This document shows, one piece after another, positions 21,239 to 29,457 of a stretch of 64,000 nucleotides of DNA (positions are counted from its first letter, which is position 1; every line of letters starts with the position of its first letter). Under the pieces are notes generated by a model. The model had not been told where the DNA came from and did not search any database. It saw only the letters and a list, made by a program, of their open reading frames with translations. This DNA is from Sporisorium sorghi (taxonomy: Eukaryota > Basidiomycota > Ustilaginomycetes > Ustilaginales > Ustilaginaceae): positions 1 to 64,000 of the forward strand of contig JALCCG010000029.1 in the NCBI GenBank assembly GCA_023212695.1. Direction: 5' to 3'. The position numbers and the translations under genes are program-made.

Positions 21239-22146
21239 GCCTCTCATCGCTCAGTATCAAGGACAATGCAATTCAGAACAATCTCTTTGATCCAATGAGC
21301 TGCGGGACAATCGGTCGGTGATTCCGGCGAGCCGTGTGAACTCCAAAGCCTTCTCGAACCTTGATCGTGAGAAAGGAGTCGGTTGTACCGCGCACAAGAG
21401 GATGATTATGAGCATACCTTTGAGCTTGCCTTCGTGTGCGGCAGAAGGTTTGACTCTTGTGCGCTTGCACGATCCAGACGTAGCGACGACCATCTTCTCG
21501 ACATGCTCAACGAAGAAGCAGCTTCATTTCCTTCAGTCGAAAAAAGAGTCACGGGGTCCCGTCGCGTCGAGTGCTGCTTGCTCAGCCGAAATGACCGTGA
21601 GACAGAAAAAGAAAGGGGAGAGCGCCTGTAGAAGTTGTGCTGAGCAACGCGAGTTGGGCTTTCGAGCGACTGACCGCGCTGAGACACGCTTTCTCGCAAT
21701 TTCAATCGTGTCGCAATTTTTCGACTTGGCGCTGCGTCCGCGTCCGCATCCGCATCCGCAACCGCATCCGCATCTGCATTTGCATTTCCAAAGCGAGCAG
21801 CTGTGTGCTGCTCGGTGTCATCCATCCACTCATCCATCCTTCTTTCTCACGCTTCTCCTCCGCCATCCTCCTTCAGCTTCCTTCGCTTCACTCAATTGCG
21901 TTGTATCGGATCCACAACCACAGAGGCGCATCACTCTTGGCTTCTCGCCATCGACTCGGCACAACTCAGCATCGTGGGAAGAACAGTCGGCCAGGCCGAA
22001 AGCCTCTTCTCTGGCGCGTGATTTGCCCGACCCAGCATTCTTTGACCCTCACATCTCGACTCACTCTCATCACTTTTCGCTGAAGTCCCCTCTATCATCA
22101 CCACCATCACCATTCCTTTCGGCGCTCGCTCTGTAGCATCACCACC
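21239..22146. other. Intergenic: Rad21 promoter region
   Basis: Spacer of 908 bp holding the 3' region of the disordered-protein gene and the Rad21 promoter. An imperfect hexamer array of CGTCCG/CGCATC type lies at about 21735-21786. The stretch just before 22147 is pyrimidine-rich, as is usual for fungal leaders. I found no ACGCGT box on inspection. Confidence 0.5.
21735..21786. repeat. Imperfect hexanucleotide array (CGCATC type)
   Basis: About eight degenerate copies of CGCATC, CGTCCG or TGCATT in tandem, about 360 bp upstream of Rad21. Confidence 0.8.
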
Positions 22147-24387
22147 ATGTTCTACAGCGACGTCATCCTCGCCAAGCGTGGCCCGCTAGCCCGCGTCTGG
22201 CTCGCTGCGCACTGGGAACGCAAACTCAGCAAGACGCAGTTCCTCCAGACCAGCATCGAAAAGAGTGTCAGCGCCATCATGGGCCAGGAGGTCGTCCCCA
22301 TGGCGCTCCGTCTCTCCGGTCAGCTGCTGCTCGGTGTCGTGCGCATCTACTCGCGCAAAGCCAAATACCTGCTCGAGGACTGCAACGAAGCACTTCTCAA
22401 GATCAAGATGGCCTTCCGCTCCGGCGCCGTCGACATGACCAGTGACCAGCTCAACATCTCGAGAAATGCCATCACCCTACCAGATATCCGAACCGACCTC
22501 GACATCCTGCTCCCAGATCAGGCCATGAACGACTACGACATCGACTTTGAAAAGCTCACCGCGAAGAAAGCCAAGAAACTCACCGATAACCCCACCGCCT
22601 ACACTGCGCGCGCCGCCGACATCACCCTCCCCACCGTAGACTACAGCGCCTTTGACGATGCCTTTGACGTGTCTTCCGGCATGGATGGTATCGCCTCGCA
22701 GGACTTTGACCCCGATGGCGGACTCGACCTGGGTCTCGAGGACGATCTGCCCGAGGTTGAAGGACGCAGGAATGAAGCTGGCCAGCTCGTCGACGAGAAT
22801 GGCGATCCGCTCCCCGAAGATGACTCGCTCAGCATCGGTGTTGGACGTGACGCTCCCAGTGAGGCTGGACGTCAGTCGGTCGCGTCGATGCTCAACCTTG
22901 GCAGGGACAACGACATCACGCTTGGCTCGGCAGGTGGCTCGCAGGCTCCCAGTGTAGGCATGCCTGAATTTGATCTTGGCGGCGAAGGACTCGATCTCGG
23001 ACTGGACAACGAAGGGCTTGGCTTGGGACTTGATGCTCCCATGGATATCGAAAGGCAGGTGACGCCTCCTCCCGGTGACAACAGCATGGCGCTCGCCATG
23101 GCCGACATGACTCCTACCACAGCGGCTCGTATCCGCGATGCCGCCCAGCAGCGACAGCAGGACGAAGCGGCGACCCGCCAGGCCAAGGCGCGCAAGCAGA
23201 TCGTCGATGCGCACACCGAGCTTCCTGATACCCAGCTTGGGGGCCTCAGCCAAGGTCTCAGCCAGGGCGCTGTAGGCCAGGCTGCCAACCTCGCCGACAT
23301 CTTGACCGAGGAGCGCTACCTGCCTCGATCGCGTGCCTACCTCCGACTGCTCACCATCCGCGAGGACCCCTTCTCGCACTTTATGCCATTTGCCGACCCG
23401 TCCAACAAGGACAAGAGCTCGCAGTTCATCGGACCCGCTGGACTTGCGTCTGAACTGAGCGAGCTGTTCACGTTCGACCTGGGCGCCATGCGACGTCGAC
23501 GCGCTGCGGCGCTCACCGACGACGACGGGCCCAGCAAGCGCGCCAGGCTGGGCGAGGATGACGACGAGATGGGCGTCGCTCGCCGTGCACAGGGCCAGCG
23601 CGAATCGGTCGGGTTTGGCGACGTGGACGTCGACCAACCTGGGTTCGATTTCAGCATGGGCGACGACGGCGGTTTCGACGTTCCCGCTGCAGCTGGACTT
23701 GATTTGGGCGATGACGGTCTGCGCCGATCCTCGCGCAGGTCGCGTGCGGAGCTGGAGGCCGAGGCGGAGGGCGATGTGACGGGTCGCCTGCCGGCTCTAT
23801 CGCGCATGTCTACGCCCGAGGCTGACGACGGTGGGCTTGACTCGCTCGCCGTAAGCTCGACCAACCCGCTGGCTGTGTTTGACGTGCGACCTACCGAAGA
23901 GTCCGCCTCTGCAGCTGCAGCGCTGGGCGGCGAAGAAGCCGCGTCGCAGCTGCGCGCATCCGAAGACGCAGAAGCCTCAACCAAAGGCTGGGCCAAGAGC
24001 ACCGTGCGTGCGCTGCGTGTCGTTCGGTCGCAACTCTCCCCCACCGACCCCGCCACCGAGGAAGAAGAGGGCGCAACGCAGTCACGCTTCGTAGAGATCG
24101 ACGCCGAGACGCAGCAGAAGACGCTCTCGTTCCAAAAGATCTCGGCCAACGCATCGCGCCGTGCAGCCGCCGGGTTCTTCTTCGAGATGCTCGTGCTGGG
24201 CACCAAGGATTGCGTGAAGCTGCAGCAGGACGAGGCGTATGGTGATATCAAGATTGCCGCAAAGGACAGGCTGTGGAACGCGTCGTCGGCGGCGGCGACG
24301 CAGGCAACGCAAGCAACGCAAGCAACGCAAGCAACGCAAGCAACGCAAGCCGAGCAGGGTGCACCTGCTGCTGCGGCGGCGGCGTAG
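22147..24387 (+). CDS. Cohesin kleisin subunit Rad21/Scc1
   Basis: Subunit that closes the Smc1-Smc3 cohesin ring; 746 residues, intronless, ATG in the good context ACCACCATG. The N-terminal kleisin domain (residues 1-105) shows the hallmark start MFYSDVILAKRGPLARVWLAAHWERKLS and the LRLSGQLLLGVVRIYSRK helix that contacts Smc3. The middle is acidic and disordered, with Asp/Gly-Leu repeats. A C-terminal winged-helix domain, about 670-725 (FQKISANASRRAAAGFFFEMLVLGTKD), binds Smc1. PSEAGR at residues 237-242 fits the ExGR separase cleavage pattern. The tail carries six Ala-Thr-Gln repeats. The mitotic form (Rad21) is more likely than meiotic Rec8 because of length and N-terminal similarity, but this is inference. 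Confidence 0.93.
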   Translation: MFYSDVILAKRGPLARVWLAAHWERKLSKTQFLQTSIEKSVSAIMGQEVVPMALRLSGQLLLGVVRIYSRKAKYLLEDCNEALLKIKMAFRSGAVDMTSDQLNISRNAITLPDIRTDLDILLPDQAMNDYDIDFEKLTAKKAKKLTDNPTAYTARAADITLPTVDYSAFDDAFDVSSGMDGIASQDFDPDGGLDLGLEDDLPEVEGRRNEAGQLVDENGDPLPEDDSLSIGVGRDAPSEAGRQSVASMLNLGRDNDITLGSAGGSQAPSVGMPEFDLGGEGLDLGLDNEGLGLGLDAPMDIERQVTPPPGDNSMALAMADMTPTTAARIRDAAQQRQQDEAATRQAKARKQIVDAHTELPDTQLGGLSQGLSQGAVGQAANLADILTEERYLPRSRAYLRLLTIREDPFSHFMPFADPSNKDKSSQFIGPAGLASELSELFTFDLGAMRRRRAAALTDDDGPSKRARLGEDDDEMGVARRAQGQRESVGFGDVDVDQPGFDFSMGDDGGFDVPAAAGLDLGDDGLRRSSRRSRAELEAEAEGDVTGRLPALSRMSTPEADDGGLDSLAVSSTNPLAVFDVRPTEESASAAAALGGEEAASQLRASEDAEASTKGWAKSTVRALRVVRSQLSPTDPATEEEEGATQSRFVEIDAETQQKTLSFQKISANASRRAAAGFFFEMLVLGTKDCVKLQQDEAYGDIKIAAKDRLWNASSAAATQATQATQATQATQATQAEQGAPAAAAAA
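24295..24348. repeat. Nine-bp tandem repeat encoding (Ala-Thr-Gln)6
   Basis: Six copies of a GCAACGCAA-type unit in frame at the extreme C terminus of Rad21, the first copy slightly diverged. Confidence 0.95.
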
Positions 24388-24566
24388 TGGTGACGCATTC
24401 ACTCTTCGTCTCTCATTGATTCTTTGTTTCCCTCTCATGTATGCGTAGTTGTTTTGCACTCTTGTTCAACTCGATCCATTCTTCAGCGACACCATGACCC
24501 AACCGATCCATCGGCATTGAGTGCGACATGAAGTTGAAATTGCCAGCAGACAGCCGTTCGAGGACT

Positions 24567-25664
24567 CTACGACGAGTTGGAGTGTTCCGACTGAGCCCAC
24601 TTCTTGAGCATCTCCTTCTTCTCGAACGGCTCCACGCCCGCCGTGATCCTGAATCCGGCACTGAGCGAGCTCCAGTCCAAATTCGCACCGCCAATCGCGC
24701 GTGCCGAGACCATGTGCTGTCTCGCCAGCTCAATGATGGGCAGGGGGCAGTCGACGGACTGGCCGAGGCGGATGATGTGACTGGCGTCCTTGATACCGCC
24801 GCCGAGCGTGAAGCCGTTCTCGCCCTGGAAATTGCTGTCGAGGATCTTTTTACCGTACCCCAGGGCCGAGGGGGCGGGGAAGAACTCCTGGAGCCACTCG
24901 TAGACGCGGTCGCTGCCGACGCCCGTTTTGTCGGCGAGTGTCATGGACTCGGCGAGCATCTCGATGGTGGAGACGATGATCGAGTTGCCAATGAGCTTGA
25001 AGCTGGCGGCGCGTTCGGGGTTGGAGCCGAAGTCCATGATCTTGCGGCCCATGGCGGGGACGAGGAACTGCGACGCGAACTTTTTCGAGTTGTACGGTCC
25101 CGCCACCGCAAAGACCAACTTGGCGTCAGCTGCCATGGGCGGGGGCCCAAACGCGGGCGCAGCGACAAAGTGGCGCTTGGGCAGCGCCGAGATCTTGCGC
25201 TCCAGCTTGCCCGTCGTCGCGGGGTAGAGCGTGCTCGTATCAATAAGCAGCGTTGACAGCCCGCTCGCAATGCGCTCCTGCGCATGCTTCCCCACGCGCT
25301 TCTCCTCCGCTGCCAACAGCGCTTCGTAGATGTGCTCCGCCGCATCGTCATCCGACAAGCTGGTAAAGATCAGATCGCAGCGCGTGCCGATCGCCTCGAC
25401 CGAGTCGACCACCTTGACAAGCCCCTCGAGCTCCTTCTCGAGCGCCTGCGCCTTGGACGTCGTGCGGTTGTACACGAGTAAGGGTGGCAGAGGCGGCGAC
25501 ATGTTACGCATGTGCTTGGCCAGGTTGCCCGCCATCCTGATGCCCATGTTGCCCAGCCCAACCCATCCGACCTGATGCTGAGGATGAGGCGTGCTGGGCG
25601 TGCTGTAGGGGATGTTGACGTTGGCAGCCGCAGCGGCGCTGCCGAGGTGTGATTGAGAGGCCAT
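24567..25664 (-). CDS. Beta-hydroxyacid dehydrogenase, 3-hydroxyisobutyrate dehydrogenase-like
   Basis: NAD(P)-dependent oxidoreductase of the 6-phosphogluconate/3-hydroxyisobutyrate dehydrogenase superfamily; 365 residues, intronless, ATG at 25664. The Rossmann motif VGWVGLGNMGIRMAGNL starts near residue 32. The substrate-loop motif DTSTLYPATT corresponds to DxSTxxP in the family. The helical domain carries the catalytic Lys in ASFKLIGNSI (about residue 230) and the Gly-rich FTLGGGIKDASHI region near the C terminus that family members use for substrate binding. No mitochondrial presequence is obvious, so a cytosolic imine reductase or succinic-semialdehyde-reductase-like activity is as possible as valine catabolism. 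It ends tail-to-tail with Rad21 (179 bp) and starts head-to-head with the V-ATPase e gene (438 bp). Confidence 0.88.
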   Translation of the reverse strand: MASQSHLGSAAAAANVNIPYSTPSTPHPQHQVGWVGLGNMGIRMAGNLAKHMRNMSPPLPPLLVYNRTTSKAQALEKELEGLVKVVDSVEAIGTRCDLIFTSLSDDDAAEHIYEALLAAEEKRVGKHAQERIASGLSTLLIDTSTLYPATTGKLERKISALPKRHFVAAPAFGPPPMAADAKLVFAVAGPYNSKKFASQFLVPAMGRKIMDFGSNPERAASFKLIGNSIIVSTIEMLAESMTLADKTGVGSDRVYEWLQEFFPAPSALGYGKKILDSNFQGENGFTLGGGIKDASHIIRLGQSVDCPLPIIELARQHMVSARAIGGANLDWSSLSAGFRITAGVEPFEKKEMLKKWAQSEHSNSS

Positions 25665-26102
25665 GCTGGAGTGAGATTTTTTCGAAGACGACGATGATGG
25701 TGGTTTCCGATAAAGGAAAAGAGGAGAGAGTGAAGAGCAAGCAAAGACAGAAGACTCAGCTTATGTGGATTCTGCAATGCAAGCTCGACCGGCGCATCTT
25801 CGGCGGAGCAAAATGACGCTGATGCGCGTTTGCAGGCCCAAAAATGACGGCTTACGCACAAGCCAGCTAGCCTCTGAGCCTCTGAGCCTCAGCCTCAATC
25901 TCAGCCTGAGACCCCGCTTTCTCGTAATTTCCAGATCGGGCCCGATGCAGCCGCTGCTCTTGGACGCACGCACACACACCCTTGGCCTGCAAGACCTCCT
26001 GTCAATCACATTCTTCACCTTCATCACAATCGTCCAACACACTGTTCCAATCTTCCGGACCACGACGACGATAGCAACAGCAGCACAACACAGAAACCCA
26101 AC
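25665..26102. other. Bidirectional promoter region
   Basis: This 438-bp spacer lies between the divergent dehydrogenase (-) and V-ATPase e (+) genes. It contains an imperfect GCCTCTGA/GCCTCA array at about 25869-25911. No other gene is seen. Confidence 0.6.
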
Positions 26103-26522
26103 ATGTCGGGCTGGACAACCGTTTGGGTGTTCCTCATCGCTGCCGGTGCGAGCAGCGCCGTGTGGGTCACAACGCCCAAGGGACCAAATCAGGTGTAAGT
26201 TGCGCCATCGCTCTCTCGCACACGCTGCCGTCGCAACCTCGTGCTGCTTGGGAGAAAGAACTTACGCTGACACTACATTCCTTCCATTCTGCTGGACCGC
26301 TCTCACAGTCTGATCCGTACATCGGTGGTGCTCGCATTGACGTGCATGTACCTCATGTGGTTCATCATCTACATGGCACAACTACATCCCATCGTCAGTG
26401 CGTATCGTCCTCTTTCTCCCTACAGAGGCCAATTCCGCGTTTTGAACTGACACCGTCTCTTCACTAAACCACATCCCACAACAGAGCCAAAGCGAGGCGA
26501 CGTGCGATTCCTCGAACACTAA
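26103..26522 (+). CDS. VMA9: V-type ATPase subunit e (Vma9 family)
   Basis: Small V0-sector membrane subunit of the vacuolar proton pump. Three exons reconstructed by hand: 26103-26194 (then GTAAGT), 26309-26397 (then GTGCGT) and 26485-26522; acceptors are CACAG and CAACAG. The spliced product is 72 residues, the normal family size. It begins MSGWTTVWVFLIAAG (helix 1), continues through TTPKGPNQV, has helix 2 with CMYLMWFIIYMAQLHPIV and ends KPKRGDVRFLEH. The LMW...QLHP-(V/I) and PKR-D-R blocks are the family signature. Only splicing gives the protein, so simple frame searches miss it. Head-to-head with the dehydrogenase gene; tail-to-tail with the F-box gene (219 bp). Confidence 0.93.
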
Positions 26523-26741
26523 CTGCTTTTGCCAAGCAGTCACCCCCTCTCATACCACTTCGATCAAGATCGCATTCTTCCACCGCACTCGGATCCACAG
26601 CAACACACAGGATCGCTGCACTGTACATTATCTCTCCCGTCCCTCAATAGCTTTGTCCGACTCCGACAAACACGTTCGCCTCAACGACAGGCACGGACCA
26701 AACACAACACAACGCTGGGCTTGCTTGAGAGATGGGAATGC

Positions 26742-28883
26742 TTAGGATTCCGAAGCCGTGTCATCTGAATCGCTGATGGACCCGTCCGAAGACTCGCTGG
26801 CGGTGGGTTGTGGTCGTTTCGTGAAATCCAGGTGCAGAAGCACGCGCTTGCCGTCGAAAAACGTGTCGAAGATGCCGCCCAAGTACCTCTCGCGAAAGGC
26901 GTCTCTGTCAGCTGTGAGGTAAACGCCCGCCTCATCCATCTGCAGGCTGCTGCATTGTCGATACGAGTCACTGCATCGTCGATTTGGGTCAAGGGCGGAT
27001 CGTGACTCGTGTCGATTCATCTCGCAGTACACCGAGAGCGGCGGTGCGCGTTCCTGCGCATCCGCCGACTCTGGTCCTGCATCTGCGTCACCGTCACTGT
27101 CTGGAGGCAGCTCTGCTTGCTGCGGCGCCTCAACCGACAAGCTTGCCGAAGAAGACGACGGATCGCTCTGCTGCGTCGGTGCTCCATACCCCTGCTCGAG
27201 GTCCAAGATGAGCGCGCGATCATTGACAATCACAGCCCTGCCTTCGTGAACTGTGAGCTGTGCATCTCCGAGCGTCTCCCACATGCGCGGATTGTTCCAG
27301 CCCAAATCCGAAAGATCCTCAATTCTGCCACCGACGATGCGCTGCTGATAGTACTCCTCCAGATTCTGAAACTCGATCTCGACAAACAAGTCCGGCGGCT
27401 TGCTGGGATCGTTGAAGAACTTCTTGTAGTCTCTGATGAGCAGCACCGTGCCCTGACCGAGGATGAGCAGCGTCTTGGTCTTGAGATCCGGATGCACCGC
27501 CGACCAGATCTGGTACGGCGTCATTGTGAGTTGAGCCCAGTTGATGCTGTTCGGGCCTGCCTGCCACAGATTGGGCGGCGCACGTACCAGTTGCTGTCGC
27601 ACAAAGGCCGATTGAGGGCAAGTAGACGCTTCGATCTCTTTGAGACGCCACGTGCTTGGATGCGGTTGGCCAGCGGCGAAGTGCTGGCCCAAATTCCAAA
27701 CCGTCCTCTTCGTACGGCGCGAAAAGACCGAGACCGACTTGGCGCCGACTCCGTTGAGAAAGACAAACTCGTCGTCAAAGTCAATGTAGTTGATGTTGCC
27801 CCCGCGATGCGGCGAGTCTCGGAAATCGATGGTTTCTACCAGCTCCTGCTGCGGCACGTCCCAGATGAGGATAAAGCCATCCTGGCTGGCAGCGCACAAG
27901 TAGGGGAACTGGAAACGATACGCTCGGATTGGCCGTGTCGAGCTGAGAACGGTAAAGCGCTGATAGTGACCGCGGTCAGGGGGACGTCCGAGATCTGGCA
28001 CCAGACTCTCGCGGCGCCACACCTCAAAGTGGCCGATTCCTGGACGGTCAAAGATCATCCAGCCGCGCGAGAACTCGAGGTGCGGGTTGGGTCTCGTTGC
28101 TGTTCGTGCAATGTGCCAGAGAAGCGTATTGGTGGAATGGTCGAACACTTGGATGCCGCCGTTTTGACCAGTCACGATGTACGTGCGTTCTTCGGGGTCA
28201 ATCTTGCACCGCCAAACGCCAGCACCACACGCCTTTTCATGCAGCAGACGGTGATCTGGCAACAGGTACGAAAGCCCCTCTGAAGGAGTTGATGTTGATG
28301 ATGTCTCGGACTCGAGAGCGGGTTGTTCGGAGGTGGCAGCATTCGACTCATCGCCGTCAGAGTCTGGAGAGGACATCGTCGATGACGGGCTCGCCAGACC
28401 GCACGGATCCTTGGCCGACCAGTTGCAGTCGAGGCGCCACAATCGACAGCAGAGTGAACGCCATGTGTCACAGCTGTCAAAGTAGTCTGTGGTGTTCCTT
28501 GATCGGTAGCGCTGTATCGTGGCTTGCAACAGATCCTGAGACTCGGCTGACTCGGCGGAAGCATCGTACTTTTGGAGCACGGTGGCGACGACCCTGATTC
28601 CGCTCGATCGCTCCTCGGCTATGCGATCCGTCTGACAGTATCCGAGTCTGATAGCGAGTTGGCGCCAAAGAGCCTCGTCTGTGCAAATGGCGTTCCATGT
28701 TGTGCTGACACGCGCACATCGCGCGAGCGCCGGTGGCTCGAGGAAGCTGAGCAAGTGGGCAAACGTTTCTGGCGGCAGGACGATGCTCGGGTCCTTTCGG
28801 AGTGTCATGTTGTCCAAAGGCGGAAGAACGCGGGATCTCTTTTGAGGACGATCGTCGCTGTGGAATGATCCGATGCCTACCAT
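26742..28883 (-). CDS. F-box protein with WD40-like propeller
   Basis: Likely substrate receptor of an SCF ubiquitin ligase; 713 residues, intronless, ATG at 28883. An F-box near residues 34-80 (LPPETFAHLLSFLEPPALARCARVSTTWNAIC, with LWRQLAIR following) would bind Skp1. An acidic Ser-rich stretch (about 165-205) is followed by repeated beta-strand blocks such as GVWRCKIDPEERTYIVTGQNGGIQVFDH and LCAASQDGFILIWDVPQQELVETIDF, which look like degenerate WD40 blades. A Ser/Asp-rich tail ends in SDSDDTASES. Target proteins cannot be inferred. It starts head-to-head with the phosphoinositide phosphatase gene (574 bp). Confidence 0.85.
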   Translation of the reverse strand: MVGIGSFHSDDRPQKRSRVLPPLDNMTLRKDPSIVLPPETFAHLLSFLEPPALARCARVSTTWNAICTDEALWRQLAIRLGYCQTDRIAEERSSGIRVVATVLQKYDASAESAESQDLLQATIQRYRSRNTTDYFDSCDTWRSLCCRLWRLDCNWSAKDPCGLASPSSTMSSPDSDGDESNAATSEQPALESETSSTSTPSEGLSYLLPDHRLLHEKACGAGVWRCKIDPEERTYIVTGQNGGIQVFDHSTNTLLWHIARTATRPNPHLEFSRGWMIFDRPGIGHFEVWRRESLVPDLGRPPDRGHYQRFTVLSSTRPIRAYRFQFPYLCAASQDGFILIWDVPQQELVETIDFRDSPHRGGNINYIDFDDEFVFLNGVGAKSVSVFSRRTKRTVWNLGQHFAAGQPHPSTWRLKEIEASTCPQSAFVRQQLVRAPPNLWQAGPNSINWAQLTMTPYQIWSAVHPDLKTKTLLILGQGTVLLIRDYKKFFNDPSKPPDLFVEIEFQNLEEYYQQRIVGGRIEDLSDLGWNNPRMWETLGDAQLTVHEGRAVIVNDRALILDLEQGYGAPTQQSDPSSSSASLSVEAPQQAELPPDSDGDADAGPESADAQERAPPLSVYCEMNRHESRSALDPNRRCSDSYRQCSSLQMDEAGVYLTADRDAFRERYLGGIFDTFFDGKRVLLHLDFTKRPQPTASESSDGSISDSDDTASES

Positions 28884-29457
28884 GCCAGGTGCTTGCTGCT
28901 TGCGAACAGCGCTCCTTGCAACGACATGGATCGACTGTCGGCTTGGGTCGAGCCTCGATGCTCGCCGATGAGATCACGCCATGAAGCTGAGTCTTCTGAC
29001 CATAAGGTTATTGGAGGTCGGATCCATCCGATGATGTTGCTGAGTTGCACCTTTGTCGATGAAAAGCTGAGCAAGCAAAGGAGGAGAAGAGCAAAGGTTG
29101 GCTTGAAGGGGCCCATGCGTCGTCGTTCAACACTGCGCTGTGCTGCCGCCAAAATTAGGTTTTCGAGTCGGACGAGCCGCGAACCTCCACACGCTTGTTT
29201 GTCACGGCGTGGGAAGTGTGACTTTTGATGGTGAGCAATGGCTCACCTTCTTCTACTCTACCATCACCTCTTCGCCTTCTGATTCTGTCCTCAGCCAAGA
29301 CAGAACTCTGCTTCAGCGCTCCAACACCAATCACCACCGCTCTGTAACGGAATGCTCCGCCTTTAAACTCGTTTCACCCAACTCTCACCTCGGCTTGACC
29401 TTAGACGACGATCCTCCATCGAACGGCATTGAAGCACCAATAGAGCAAGAGCATGCA
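28884..29457. other. Bidirectional promoter region
   Basis: Spacer of 574 bp between the divergent F-box (-) and synaptojanin-type (+) genes. The plus-strand frame is open back to 29140 without an obvious conserved sequence, so I treat it as leader. Confidence 0.5.

Noticed and set aside
27009..28283. 424-codon open frame on the plus strand
   Set aside because: Antisense to the F-box gene and without a recognisable domain.
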